DNA of 64,000 nt from BM003 sp963699835 (GCA_963699835.1 CAVOVJ010000009.1:62001-126000), one strand, 5' to 3'; shown: positions 16,826 through 26,434, counted from the first letter of the stretch. Notes: a model not told the origin generated them from the letters alone. Program-made: numbers and translations.

Positions 16826-17848
16826 ATGAATAAAGTCTCGCGTTTGCTTTTCGGAGGCGTCCTGGCACTGGCCCTTAGCAGTGCCTCGGCCTTCGATCCG
16901 ATTCCCAAGGAGAGTGGATTTTCCGGCCGGGTGATTCTCGGCGGTGGCTATGTCGTCGCCGAAAACAATCTCGTCAAGGGTAACGCGTTCGTCGATATCG
17001 GCAGCGAGCGGGTGGACAACCTGTTCGACAGCCCGGACGACGAAAGTAACCCGATGCCGGTCGTCAGCGGCCAGCTTCAGTACACATTCGCATCGACCCA
17101 GACCCAGCTGTTCGTTGGTCAGGATATCGAAGACCTGGTCCGGTTCGATTTCTCAACTGCGTTGGGTGTGCGCCAGGGCACGAAAAATCTGGGCCGTTTC
17201 TCACTGGCCGTACTGACCTCGGGCGTGGTTACCGAGGTGTGGGAAGATCCCTACGTGGCAGGCGTCGATCGCGACAGCACCGATCGCGATGTGAGCGGAG
17301 TCCGTTTTCAATGGTATGACATCTTCAATAGCAAATTTTTCCTTAAATCGTCGTTCCGTGAGGCGGATATCGACAGGGATCGCGCCGGCCAGCTGGGTGG
17401 ACTGGGCCTGACCCAGGACGAAATAGACCTGCTCCAGCGCGATGCCGACATCACCTCGGTTCGCGTCGGCTACCTCTGGAAATTCTCCGATAAGCGTTTC
17501 CTGGTGCCGGAGGTCGGCTATGCCGATGACGACGCAGACGGAGGCGCATTCCAGAATGAGCGTTACAGCGCCCAGGTCTCCTACACGTCGCTCGGACCGA
17601 AATGGAGCTATGTCGTGTCCGGTGGCTATATCAGTTCCGACTTTGAGGACGATAACCCGATCTACGACGAAGCGGCTGATTCCGATACGTGGTTCGGCGG
17701 ACTCTCGGTGTTCTACAAGCTGAATACTCGGAGCAAGCGTTGGTCGCTGGTCGGGCAGCTGAGCTACGGCGACGAGGATTCCGACATCGATTTCCATGAC
17801 TCGACGTTGTTCATGGGCAGCATCGGCGCGATGTATGTGTTTGACTAG
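16826..17848 (+). CDS. DUF2860-like outer membrane beta-barrel protein
   Basis: 340 aa with a clear RBS (AAGGA) and signal peptide 1-22 (LLFGGVLALALSSASA|FDP). The mature part starts IPKESGFSGRVILGGGYV, as in DUF2860 proteins, and consists of alternating amphipathic strands (FSTALGVRQG, VRFQWYDIF, SVRVGYLWKF, YSAQVSYTSLG, WSLVGQLSYGD), ending MYVFD. It is rich in Asp, especially in loops, so cation binding is possible. Location: outer membrane. No transport substrate is known. Preceded by the structured leader and followed by a hairpin. Confidence 0.75.
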   Translation: MNKVSRLLFGGVLALALSSASAFDPIPKESGFSGRVILGGGYVVAENNLVKGNAFVDIGSERVDNLFDSPDDESNPMPVVSGQLQYTFASTQTQLFVGQDIEDLVRFDFSTALGVRQGTKNLGRFSLAVLTSGVVTEVWEDPYVAGVDRDSTDRDVSGVRFQWYDIFNSKFFLKSSFREADIDRDRAGQLGGLGLTQDEIDLLQRDADITSVRVGYLWKFSDKRFLVPEVGYADDDADGGAFQNERYSAQVSYTSLGPKWSYVVSGGYISSDFEDDNPIYDEAADSDTWFGGLSVFYKLNTRSKRWSLVGQLSYGDEDSDIDFHDSTLFMGSIGAMYVFD

Positions 17849-17888
17849 TGGTTCCGGCCGGGTGCCGGGTATCGTATAGCTCGACATG

Positions 17889-17914
17889 CGGCCGGCTTTT
17901 TAGCCGGCCGTTTC
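17889..17914 (+). terminator. Probable terminator after the outer-membrane gene
   Basis: A 9-bp perfect stem CGGCCGGCT/AGCCGGCCG with a TTTT loop, followed by a short TTTCG. The weak T tract lowers confidence. Confidence 0.55.
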
Positions 17915-17938
17915 GTATCGCAGGAGTAACGGGCAGCA

Positions 17939-18556
17939 GTGACGAAAAAACTGATCAGCGAAACCGATTCGCCCGACCTGATTGACGACCTGGTCTGGCG
18001 GCTGCTGGCGGACGGCGCAGAGCGGGCGCAAAGCCCCTGGCATACCGCAGTGCTGGGTACGGTCGGGGAGGGGCTTCCCCGGATTCGTACCGTGGTTCTG
18101 AGAAGAGTCATGGTCGAACGCCGCCTGCTCGTCTGCCATACCGACCGGCGCAGCCCCAAAATCGGGCAAATTGACGCTGGGGCCGGGCTGGCCTGGTTGT
18201 TCTACGATCCGTTCCACAAGCTGCAAGTGCGGGTGTCCGGGCAGGGCCGGGTGCTCGACGATGACCACCCGTTGACGGCCCAGCAGTGGGAGAGGAGCCG
18301 GACTGGAAGTCGGCGCTGTTACCTGGCGCCGCTCGCGCCAGGGACGCCGAGCGATATTCCGCAGTCCGGGCTGCCGAATGCGCCGCTTGACGACAGCCTC
18401 ACGGCAGAGCAAAGCGAGGCAGGGCGGGTCAATTTTGCGGTTATCGCATGCGAAGCCGCCACGATGGATGTATTGCAGCTCGGCGCGCGTGGCCATTTGC
18501 GGATTCAGTTGACCTGGTCCCCGGACGGGAACGAAGCGGGCTGGGTTGCGCCCTAG
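17939..18556 (+). CDS. Pyridoxamine 5'-phosphate oxidase-family FMN-binding protein
   Basis: 205 aa, start GTG at 17939 (an AGGAG lies about 13 bases upstream). The FMN-binding split barrel shows SPWHTAVLGTVGEGLPRIRTVVLRRV, LLVCHTDRRSPKIGQI and AWLFYDPFHKLQVRVSGQGRV, the order found in the Alr4036 subgroup of the PNPOx superfamily. The C-terminus (GRVNFAVIACEAATMDVLQLG) closes the domain. It lacks the full PdxH signature, so I would not call it PdxH. Upstream of gshA on the same strand, 122 bases apart. Confidence 0.8.
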   Translation: MTKKLISETDSPDLIDDLVWRLLADGAERAQSPWHTAVLGTVGEGLPRIRTVVLRRVMVERRLLVCHTDRRSPKIGQIDAGAGLAWLFYDPFHKLQVRVSGQGRVLDDDHPLTAQQWERSRTGSRRCYLAPLAPGTPSDIPQSGLPNAPLDDSLTAEQSEAGRVNFAVIACEAATMDVLQLGARGHLRIQLTWSPDGNEAGWVAP

Positions 18557-18678
18557 ACCGGCAGAGTCGTCTTTGCTGGTGATAGAATCGCGGCCTTGCT
18601 CGAACATGAATCTCGCGCCGGCCGCAACGGGAAGGTTGCGACCGGCCGGCATATTCTCGATGACCCCGGAGGTGTGGT

Positions 18679-20247
18679 TTGGGGAAGCTGCTCGAAAAGC
18701 GCCTTGAGTCGCTGGCAGCCCAGCTCGACCGTTCCGGTATGGGCGGCGGCCTGAAAGGTATCGAGAAGGAAAGTCTGCGTATTACGCCGGATGGGCGCAT
18801 TGCAGATACGCCGCACCCGGTAGCGCTCGGTTCGGCGTTGACGAATCCCTACATCACGACCGACTTTTCCGAAGCGCTGGTCGAGCTGGTGACGCCGCCG
18901 CGGGCGGAAACATCCGCCGCGCTCGGTTTTCTCGACGACGTCCATCGCTTCGTGTATGCGAATATCGGCGACGAGTTGCTATGGGCGACGAGCATGCCCT
19001 GCGCGGTTCAGGGCGAGAGCAGTGTGCCGATTGCGCAATACGGCCCGTCCAATGTGGGCAAAATGAAGCATGTTTACCGGCGCGGTCTCAGTTATCGTTA
19101 TGGCCGGGTGATGCAGGCGATCGCCGGAGTGCATTTCAACTACTCGTTGCCCGAGGGCTTCTGGCCGGTGTACCAGGAGATTCGCGGAGACAGGCGCAGT
19201 TCGCAGGAGTTTGTCGACGCATCCTATTTTGCGCTGCTGCGGAATTTTCATCGTTTCGGCTGGCTCACGCTGTACCTGTTCGGTGCCTCGCCGGCGTTGT
19301 GCAAGTCGTTTCTCGGCGGTCGTCCGACTGATCTCGATGAGTTCGACGCCTACACCTATTATGCCCCTTATGCCACCTCGCTGCGGATGAGCGATCTCGG
19401 CTACAAGAACAAAAGCCAGGCGACGGTCGGGCTGTCGGTCAATCGCCTCGACGAGTACATCAGCGGGCTCAAACATGCCGTCAGCACGCCGTATCCGGCG
19501 TACGAGAAGATCGGTGTCCGGGTGGACGGGGAGTATCGTCAGCTCAACGCAAACCTGCTCCAGATCGAGAACGAGTATTACAGCCTGATCCGGCCAAAAC
19601 GCGTGGCCCACAGCGGCGAGCGGCCGACCCAGGCATTGATGCGTGGCGGCGTGCAGTACGTCGAGGTGCGGGCACTGGATGTAAGCGCGTGCGACGCCAA
19701 CGGGGTGTCCGCTGCGCAACTGCGATTCCTCGAGGCTTTTCTTATCTATTGCCTGCTTGCCGACAGCCCGCAGATTGATGCAGTTGAGCTCGAACAAACC
19801 GAACAGAGCCAGCTTGCGGTAGCGCGTCATGGACGTGACCCCGCGCTCGAGCTCATGCGTGGCGAGGATGCGGTACGCCTGAAGACCTGGGCCAGCGAGA
19901 TTCTCGACGACATGACCGGTGTTTGCGAACTGCTCGACCGCGGGCGCGGCGACGGCGCCTATCGCCAGGCACTGGCCGCTCAGGCGGAGAAAGTGGCGGA
20001 TCCGGAGCTGACGCCATCGGCGATGATCCTCGAGTCGATGCGCGTCAATGGCGAGCCTTTTTTCACCTTTGCGATGCGTATGTCACGCCACCATCGCGAG
20101 CAATTCGCCGCCGCTGGGCCGCTGCCGCCGCAACGCCACGACCTGCTGCAGCGCGAAGTCGAGACTTCGCTGGAAAAGCAACGCGAAATTGAGGCCGCGG
20201 ACCGAATCTCTTTTGAGAGTTATCTCGAATCCTATTTCGGCAGTTAG
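18679..20247 (+). CDS. gshA: Glutamate-cysteine ligase
   Basis: 522 aa, the usual size of the gammaproteobacterial GshA. It catalyses ATP-dependent joining of glutamate and cysteine, the first step of glutathione synthesis. The start is a TTG: GGAGG at 18668-18672 lies six bases before it and there is no ATG in frame nearby. Family motifs: GGLKGIEKESLRI (glutamate and metal site), NPYITTDFSEALVELVTPP, QYGPSNVGKMKHVYRRGL, GVHFNYS, and RALDVSACDANG. gshB is not in the window. Confidence 0.95.
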   Translation: MGKLLEKRLESLAAQLDRSGMGGGLKGIEKESLRITPDGRIADTPHPVALGSALTNPYITTDFSEALVELVTPPRAETSAALGFLDDVHRFVYANIGDELLWATSMPCAVQGESSVPIAQYGPSNVGKMKHVYRRGLSYRYGRVMQAIAGVHFNYSLPEGFWPVYQEIRGDRRSSQEFVDASYFALLRNFHRFGWLTLYLFGASPALCKSFLGGRPTDLDEFDAYTYYAPYATSLRMSDLGYKNKSQATVGLSVNRLDEYISGLKHAVSTPYPAYEKIGVRVDGEYRQLNANLLQIENEYYSLIRPKRVAHSGERPTQALMRGGVQYVEVRALDVSACDANGVSAAQLRFLEAFLIYCLLADSPQIDAVELEQTEQSQLAVARHGRDPALELMRGEDAVRLKTWASEILDDMTGVCELLDRGRGDGAYRQALAAQAEKVADPELTPSAMILESMRVNGEPFFTFAMRMSRHHREQFAAAGPLPPQRHDLLQREVETSLEKQREIEAADRISFESYLESYFGS

Positions 20248-20315
20248 GCTCGGGGTCACAGAGTCGTAATTTTGCGCTCCTAGGATAGAGCGCCCACGAG
20301 CCAGGGAGGCTGACA

Positions 20316-20486
20316 ATGACAAAAAGACAAGAATATCGTCGGGTACTCGCCAACGGTGCCACGCGCGGCGAACCGCGATCCGCGGCCGCTATCACCGAAC
20401 CGCGCAACGGCTGGGATGCCTATGAAGTGTGGCGTGCTCGCATCCGCGATGAAAGAGAGAAAATCCGCGTCGCAACGCAGCGCTAG
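20316..20486 (+). CDS. Small protein of 56 aa
   Basis: Starts MTKRQEYRRV with a strong RBS (AGGGAGG, seven bases before the ATG) and ends with TAG at 20484-20486. It has a tryptophan-bearing helix NGWDAYEVWRARIRDERE, strongly charged and basic overall (calculated from sequence: many Arg). No membrane segment or Cys. Its stop abuts the stop of the convergent RND gene with no gap. I do not know a function. The RBS and its amphipathic helix make it more than a random frame. Confidence 0.6.
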   Translation: MTKRQEYRRVLANGATRGEPRSAAAITEPRNGWDAYEVWRARIRDEREKIRVATQR

Positions 20487-23400
20487 TCAGGCCTGACGGG
20501 GCGAATCGGGCGCTGCGGCAGTTGGCTCGGTCTTCAGCTTTTCGATCAACCGATTGACGTATTGCGGCGACTTGGTATTGCGCGCAAACAGGGCGTAGAA
20601 AGCCGGAATTACGAACAGCGTCAGCAATGTCGAGAACGTGACGCCAAACACGATCACCACTCCGATGGCCTGGCGGCTCTCCGCTCCGGGTCCGTCTGCA
20701 ATCAACAAGGGTACCGCGCCGATCGTCGTGCAGGTGCTGGTCATCAGGACCGGCCGCAGGCGGATGGCCGAAGCTTCTACCACTGCCTCGAGAAACTCGA
20801 CGCCCCGGTCGCGCAGCTGATTGGCGAATTCGACGATCAGCACGCCATTCTTGGCGGCCAGGCCGATCAGGAGAATAGCTCCGATCTGGGTGAATACGTT
20901 GATGCTGTACCCATAAAACCACAAGCCCATCATTGCTCCGGTGACCGCCAGCGGCACCGTCATCATGATGATGAACGGATGGCGGAAGCTCTCGAACTGT
21001 GCCGCCAGCACGAGGAAAACGATGACGAGTGCGAGCAGGAAAGCGCTGTACAAAGAGCCGCCAGCCTCCTTGAATTCACGTGATTCGCCGTCCCAGTCGA
21101 TGCTGACCGACGGTGGCAGCATGTCTGCACCGAGCCCTTCCAGGTAGCTGATGGCTGCGCCAAGCGAATAGCCGTCGTTCAGACTGGCGGAGACAGTGAC
21201 CGCGCGCAGGCGATTGAAACGACTGAGCTCGGCGGCGCCGGCGACTTCCTTCAATGTGACGATGTTGTTCAGTGGCACCATCTGGCCAGTGCGTTCCGAG
21301 CGGACATTGAGATTGGTCAGGTCCGATGGCGACGCGCGATCCTCGGGCAGTCCCTGCAACACGACGTTGTACTCCAGGCCACGGTCGAGGTAGGTCGTGA
21401 CGATTCGCGAACCGAGCATGGTTTCGAGAGTGCGGCCGATATTGGCGAGCGAAACACCGAGGTCGGCGGCGCGGTTGCGGTCAATCGAGATACGCATCTG
21501 CGGCTTGCGCTCGTCATAATCGATGTCGAAATTGGTCAGTCCCGGGTTCTCCCCGGCACGTTCGACCATTCGTTCGGCCCACAGCGCGAGTTCGCTGTAC
21601 TCGCCACCGCCGAGAATCATCCTGACTGGCCGGTCGTTGCCGCGAACGCCCAGTCCCTGCGGTGTGATGACCGCCGAGCGTACGCCTGGCAGCAGGGACA
21701 ACTTGGCCCGCACCGATGCCGCGATTTCCTCGGCACTACGTTCGCGTTCGTCCCACGGTGCCAACAGCGCGATGGCACGGGCACTGTTGACTTCGCCGGT
21801 CGAGCCGAAGCTGGCCGGCAGCCGGATCAGCACCCGCATAACGTCGCCGGTGGCAACCTCCTCCATCAGCACCTCTTCCATTTGCCGGGTATAGCGGTCG
21901 GTGTATTCGAAGCTCGCGCCCTCGGGCGCATTCAGCACTGCAATGAAAACGCCGCGGTCTTCTTTGGGCGCGTATTCCTGCGGCAGGGCGCGGAACAGGA
22001 AGACAGCCGTCAGGCTGATGACAACGGCGATCGCGACCACTGCCCAAGGGTGACGGACAATACTGCGCAGCCACGACCGGTAGCGGTCGGCCAGCGCACG
22101 GAAGAAACTGTCGACGCGGTGGGCAAGACCCGAGCGCACGGTATCGCCATGCAGGATCTTCGAACACATCATCGGTGTCAGCGTCAGCGCGACAATACTC
22201 GAGAACATCACGGCGGCAGCAAGCGCAATGCCGAACTCGGAAAACAGGCGGCCGACGTTGCCCTGAATAAACGAGATAGGCAGGAACACCGCGACCAGCA
22301 CCAGCGTGGTCGCGATGACCGCGAAACCGATCTCGCGCGAGCCGTCGATGGCCGCCAGCAGTTTTGGCTGGCCATCCTCGATCCGTCGGTAGATGTTCTC
22401 GAGGACCACGATGGCGTCGTCCACGACCAGGCCGATCGCGAGTACCAGACCGAGCAGAATCAGCACGTTGACGGAGTATCCCATCGCCGCCATCACGATA
22501 AAGGTCGCGATGATCGAGACGGGTACGACGACAGCCGGAATCAATGTCGCACGCAGGCTGCCGAGAAACAGGTAAATCACCACGAGGACAAGAGATAGCG
22601 CAAACAGCAACGCTTTTGCGACCTCGATCATCGAAGCCTCGATAAAGGTAGCCCTGTCAAAGTTGATTTCGAGCAGTACACCGTCGGGCAAGGTCGGACG
22701 AATAATGTCGAGTTCGTTGCGCACACCGTGTGAGACTTCCACTGTGTTCGCGCGCGAGAGTTGCTCGATCGCCAGGCTCACCGCCGGGATCGTGTTGGCG
22801 CGCGCGGCGTTGCGCTCGTTTTCGGCGCCGACCTCGACTCTGGCTACTTCTCCCAGGCGGATCAGAAATCCGTCGGGACCGCGGCCGACCACGAGCTGGC
22901 GGAATTGCTCGTCGCTGATCAGCCCTGTCTCGGTACGCAGTGTGAATTCGCGCTCGGTCGACTCCAGCCGCCCGGCCGGCAATTCGACGTTTTCACGCCG
23001 CAGGGCATCCTCGATGTCGCTGACGGTCAACTGGCGCCCGGCCAGCGCCTCGCGGTCGAGCCATATGCGCATCGCGTAGCGGCGGGCACCGGACACCTGC
23101 ACGCGTGCAACACCATCGACGACCGACAGCCGGTCGACCAGGTTGCGTTCGGCGAAATCGGACAGCTCGAGCGTCGACATCCGGTCACTGGTCAGATTGA
23201 TGTACATCACCGCCCGGGTATTCGAATCGACCTTGGCGATTTCCGGCGGCTCGGCTTCCTCGGGCAGGTTGTCGACCACGCGGGCTACCCGGTCGCGAAT
23301 GTCATTGGCGGCGGCGTCAACGTCGCGATTCAGTCCGAATTCGACGCGGATACGCGAACGCTCGTCGCTGCTCGTAGACGTCAGCTTGCGGATACCCTCG

Positions 23401-23621
23401 AGACCGGCGATCCGGTCCTCGATGATCTGGGTGATCTTGGTTTCGACCACCGCCGCAGAAGCACCGCGGTAGGTCGTGTCGATCGAAATGACCGGCGGGT
23501 CGATGTCGGGATACTCGCGCACCGACAACCGGTCGAGCGCCATCAGGCCGAAAATAACCAGCAGAAAACTCACGACCATCGCGAAAACCGGTCGCCGCAC
23601 CGAGACGTCCGAGATGAACAT
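20487..23621 (-). CDS. RND efflux pump inner-membrane permease (AcrB/MexB-like)
   Basis: 1044 aa, typical of the HAE-1/HAE-2 RND permeases. MFISDVSVRRPVFAMVVSFLLVIFG begins TM1; the two-fold repeat of TM helices and large periplasmic loops is visible. Proton-relay residues: the Asp-Asp pair in GLVVDDAIVVLENIYRR (TM4) and Lys in GLAAKNGVLIVEF (TM10). The protein ends soon after the last helix. It exports drugs, bile-like compounds or metabolites out of the cell using proton motive force, together with the adaptor encoded upstream (TGATG overlap). No outer-membrane TolC gene is adjacent, so a distant one would be shared. Confidence 0.92.
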   Translation of the reverse strand: MFISDVSVRRPVFAMVVSFLLVIFGLMALDRLSVREYPDIDPPVISIDTTYRGASAAVVETKITQIIEDRIAGLEGIRKLTSTSSDERSRIRVEFGLNRDVDAAANDIRDRVARVVDNLPEEAEPPEIAKVDSNTRAVMYINLTSDRMSTLELSDFAERNLVDRLSVVDGVARVQVSGARRYAMRIWLDREALAGRQLTVSDIEDALRRENVELPAGRLESTEREFTLRTETGLISDEQFRQLVVGRGPDGFLIRLGEVARVEVGAENERNAARANTIPAVSLAIEQLSRANTVEVSHGVRNELDIIRPTLPDGVLLEINFDRATFIEASMIEVAKALLFALSLVLVVIYLFLGSLRATLIPAVVVPVSIIATFIVMAAMGYSVNVLILLGLVLAIGLVVDDAIVVLENIYRRIEDGQPKLLAAIDGSREIGFAVIATTLVLVAVFLPISFIQGNVGRLFSEFGIALAAAVMFSSIVALTLTPMMCSKILHGDTVRSGLAHRVDSFFRALADRYRSWLRSIVRHPWAVVAIAVVISLTAVFLFRALPQEYAPKEDRGVFIAVLNAPEGASFEYTDRYTRQMEEVLMEEVATGDVMRVLIRLPASFGSTGEVNSARAIALLAPWDERERSAEEIAASVRAKLSLLPGVRSAVITPQGLGVRGNDRPVRMILGGGEYSELALWAERMVERAGENPGLTNFDIDYDERKPQMRISIDRNRAADLGVSLANIGRTLETMLGSRIVTTYLDRGLEYNVVLQGLPEDRASPSDLTNLNVRSERTGQMVPLNNIVTLKEVAGAAELSRFNRLRAVTVSASLNDGYSLGAAISYLEGLGADMLPPSVSIDWDGESREFKEAGGSLYSAFLLALVIVFLVLAAQFESFRHPFIIMMTVPLAVTGAMMGLWFYGYSINVFTQIGAILLIGLAAKNGVLIVEFANQLRDRGVEFLEAVVEASAIRLRPVLMTSTCTTIGAVPLLIADGPGAESRQAIGVVIVFGVTFSTLLTLFVIPAFYALFARNTKSPQYVNRLIEKLKTEPTAAAPDSPRQA

Positions 23622-24688
23622 CAGCCTGATCCCGCCGAAACGCTGCGCTCGACGATTTCTACCGTGCTGCCCTCGCGCAGGTTCTGGTTGCCTTCGATGA
23701 CGACGATCTCTCCGGCAGCGAGGCCCTCGATGACCTCGACCTGGCCGGGCCGGCGGCGGCCGGTCTGAATCTCGCGCTGATGTGCCGTGGCGCCGTCGAT
23801 GACGAACACGTACTGGCGGTCCTGAATCGGCACCAGTGCCTGCTCCGGAATGACCAGACTGTTGACGCCGCGGCGCAGCACCTGGACGGTCAGGAACATG
23901 CCGGGCTTGAGCTTTGCATCGTCGTTGGCCAGCAGGGCGCGCACCCGTACGGAGCGCGTGACAGGATCGATCCGAGTGTCGATGCTGGAGATTTCTCCGT
24001 CGAACACAGCTTCCGGGAAGGCCACGCTGCGGGCATTGACGGGGAGTCCCGGGCGCAACGGTGCCAGTGCAATTTCCGGGACCGTAAAATCCAGCTTGAT
24101 AACGCTCAGGTCATCGAGCGTGGTGATAACAGTGCCGGGCGATATCAGGCTGCCGAGGCTGACCCTGCGCAACCCGACCCGGCCGTCAAACGGTGCGCTG
24201 ATCGTCAAATCGGCAAGGCGCGCCTCCGCGGCTTTTACCCGGGCACTATTGGCATCCATTAGTGCCTTCAGTTGCTGCAGCTCGGACGGTGAAATTGATC
24301 GGGTCTTGGCCAACTGCTGGCCGCGCTCGTACTGGCTGCGGCTATCGACTGCGTTGGCGCGCGCGATTGCCAGGTCGGCGCGTGCTTCGTTGCTCGCCAG
24401 TTCGACCAGCACGTCCCCTGCCTTGACGAGGGTGCCTTCCTCGAAGCGAATCGCCGTGATTACCTCGGCGACTTTCGACGTTACCTCGATGGATTCGTTT
24501 GCCCGAGCTGTCCCGAGTGCCTCGATTTCATAAGGGAAATCCTCCGCGGCGACCTGCGTCGTAATCACGCGGACGGCGCGTTGTTGTGCCTCGGCAGCGA
24601 CATTTGCCAGCAGCAAGGCTGACACGAATGCCGTGGCTACGAGACGGCCCGTTTCGGTCGCGGATTTATTCGACCACAGGAGATTCAC
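23621..24688 (-). CDS. RND efflux periplasmic adaptor (membrane fusion protein)
   Basis: About 355 aa from the GTG at 24688, which follows AGAGAAG and precedes a leader (ATAFVSALLLANVAAEAQ). An upstream ATG would add 45 residues overlapping the aminotransferase gene and is unlikely. Domains: barrel-sandwich/lipoyl halves (ANESIEVTSKVAEVITAIRF and LTISAPFDGRVGLRRVSLGSL), a short alpha-hairpin between them (SRSQYERGQQLAKTRSISPSELQQL), then beta-barrel and membrane-proximal domains. No lipobox Cys, so the anchor would be the uncleaved leader or none. It bridges the permease and a TolC-type channel. Overlaps the permease ATG by one base. Confidence 0.88.
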   Translation of the reverse strand: MNLLWSNKSATETGRLVATAFVSALLLANVAAEAQQRAVRVITTQVAAEDFPYEIEALGTARANESIEVTSKVAEVITAIRFEEGTLVKAGDVLVELASNEARADLAIARANAVDSRSQYERGQQLAKTRSISPSELQQLKALMDANSARVKAAEARLADLTISAPFDGRVGLRRVSLGSLISPGTVITTLDDLSVIKLDFTVPEIALAPLRPGLPVNARSVAFPEAVFDGEISSIDTRIDPVTRSVRVRALLANDDAKLKPGMFLTVQVLRRGVNSLVIPEQALVPIQDRQYVFVIDGATAHQREIQTGRRRPGQVEVIEGLAAGEIVVIEGNQNLREGSTVEIVERSVSAGSG

Positions 24689-24788
24689 AGCTTCTCTACC
24701 CCAAACTGGTATCAGGCGATTATCGCACTTATCGGTGGCGCGGTTACGATCTACGGGTTTCGTTGCGTCGGGCCCGGCGGATTCACGC

Positions 24789-25700
24789 TCAGAACGGCAA
24801 AGGTGTCCCGCTAGCTGCGACATGGGCGGCGTACAGCGCCTGAAGTTGCCGGGTGGTCGGGCCGGGCGCGCTCGCGGCCTCGCGTCCGTCGATTTCGAGC
24901 ACGGGCGTCAGCTCGCCCATGGTGCCGGTCGTGAAGACCTCATCGGCCGTGTAGATCTCGGTCAGCGATATGTTGCGCTCTGCACAGTCCAGGCCTGCCT
25001 CGCGCGCGAGTCGCAGCACTACCCCGCGGGTGATCCCGGGAAGGCAGGCGTCGGCATGGGGGGTAAGGAGCTGATCGTCGCGAACGAGAAACACGTTGGT
25101 GTCATTGGTCTCGGAAACGAACCCGGCTATATCGAGCATCAGTGCGCTATCGACCCCTGCAACGTTCGCCTCGATGCACGCGAGGATGTTGTTGATCAGG
25201 TTGTTGTGGTGGATTTTCGAGTCCAGGCACTGGGGCGTGTTGCGCCGGATTGCCGATGTGATGAGGCGAATCGGCTGTGGGTAGATCGGAGGTTTCCACT
25301 CGGCCAGCACAATCAGGCATGACCCGGAACGATTCCAGTGCGGGTTCATCCCGGAGGTAACCTTCTCGCCGCGGGTCAGCGTCAGGCGGATATGGGCGCC
25401 GTCGCGCATGCCGTTGGCCTCCAGGGTCTCGAAGATTGCAGTGCGCACTTGCGCGCTGTCCGGAATGTCGCTGAAAGCCATCGCGCGCGCCGAGGCATCG
25501 AGCCGGCGCAGGTGGGCGTCGAGTTCGGCGATTTTGCCATCATAGACTCGCAGGCCTTCCCAGACCGCGTCACCACCCTGAACCGAACTGTCGAAAACGC
25601 TGATCTTGGCGTCGGCACGGGGTTTCAGCTCGCCAGCGACGTAAACCAGGATGTCGGCATTGCGGGGATCGGGCAGTCTGGCTGCGTCGGTATTTGTCAT
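24789..25700 (-). CDS. Class IV PLP aminotransferase (branched-chain/D-amino acid type)
   Basis: 303 aa. Fold-type IV signatures: VQGGDAVWEGLRVYDGKI, RLTLTRGEK, the PLP lysine in DSKIHHNNLINNILA, and the phosphate-binding ETNDTNVFLV and TTGTMGELTPV. Could act on branched-chain keto acids, D-alanine or 4-amino-4-deoxychorismate-like substrates; the fingerprint EGLR is not decisive. It overlaps the upstream sulfotransferase-like gene by four bases, so the two are translated as a pair. Confidence 0.85.
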   Translation of the reverse strand: MTNTDAARLPDPRNADILVYVAGELKPRADAKISVFDSSVQGGDAVWEGLRVYDGKIAELDAHLRRLDASARAMAFSDIPDSAQVRTAIFETLEANGMRDGAHIRLTLTRGEKVTSGMNPHWNRSGSCLIVLAEWKPPIYPQPIRLITSAIRRNTPQCLDSKIHHNNLINNILACIEANVAGVDSALMLDIAGFVSETNDTNVFLVRDDQLLTPHADACLPGITRGVVLRLAREAGLDCAERNISLTEIYTADEVFTTGTMGELTPVLEIDGREAASAPGPTTRQLQALYAAHVAASGTPLPF

Positions 25701-26434
25701 GTCTTCGCTTTGAGTGAGTGGGCATAGAGCCGCTGATAATAATGGTCACATTCCTCCCGCAGAGCAGAAAGACGTAACGGAAATGGTTCGTTTTTGCTGC
25801 GGTACTCGGAGAAACCGCTCGAAAGATGGACATTGTGATACCAGTGCGGGGCCCACACGCCATCCTCGGGCTTGGGTCCGGGTGGCCAGGAAAGCATCTC
25901 GGGTTCGAAGGTCAGATCGAGAATCGCGCAAAGTTTGCGCAGCACGCCGGGCGGGTCGAGCAGCAGCTCACGCGCGTCCAGGACCGGTGGATGGTGGTCT
26001 CCGCGCAACAGCAGCTTTTCATACAGTTCCCACTGGCGTTTGAGACCGGTGTCGCGAATCGTCGGCGCCGCTATCTGGTTGATCAGCGACGGCAACATCT
26101 CGGCGGGATCGCGAATCAGCAGCACGTTGTTCGTCACGTCGAGGAATCGCTCGTCGACGTCAACCAGGTGGTGCGCCATCTGTTTGATGAACTGTACCGG
26201 GCGCTCCTCGTCCTCGCTGATCAGCAGCCGCCGCATGACGCGGTCGCCATCACAATCCATGTGGCCCATCACTTTCAGCGCGGCCGGGTGATCGGCGCCG
26301 CTGATGCGCAGGAAATGACCGTAAAGGGGTTCGTCGACGACCCGGGTGTCGCTGCGCTGGCGGAAGCTGTACATCAGGGCCGTCGACACGTTGCGCGGTC
26401 CGGACCACAGGCAGATGGTGCGCTGTTTGCTCAT
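25697..26434 (-). CDS. Sulfotransferase-family P-loop protein
   Basis: 245 aa from MSKQRTICLW; an ATG five codons earlier and one 22 codons earlier are also possible. ICLWSGPRNVSTALMYSFRQR matches the PAPS 5'-phosphosulfate loop, in the form GPRNVST found in a distinct sulfotransferase-like branch. LLIRDPAEMLPSLI is the 3'-phosphate motif (RDP...S). The rest ends PHWYHNVHLSSGFSEYRSK. Its tight coupling to an aminotransferase suggests modification or binding of an amino-acid-like substrate rather than sulfation of glycans, but that is inference. Confidence 0.75.
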   Translation of the reverse strand: MSKQRTICLWSGPRNVSTALMYSFRQRSDTRVVDEPLYGHFLRISGADHPAALKVMGHMDCDGDRVMRRLLISEDEERPVQFIKQMAHHLVDVDERFLDVTNNVLLIRDPAEMLPSLINQIAAPTIRDTGLKRQWELYEKLLLRGDHHPPVLDARELLLDPPGVLRKLCAILDLTFEPEMLSWPPGPKPEDGVWAPHWYHNVHLSSGFSEYRSKNEPFPLRLSALREECDHYYQRLYAHSLKAKT

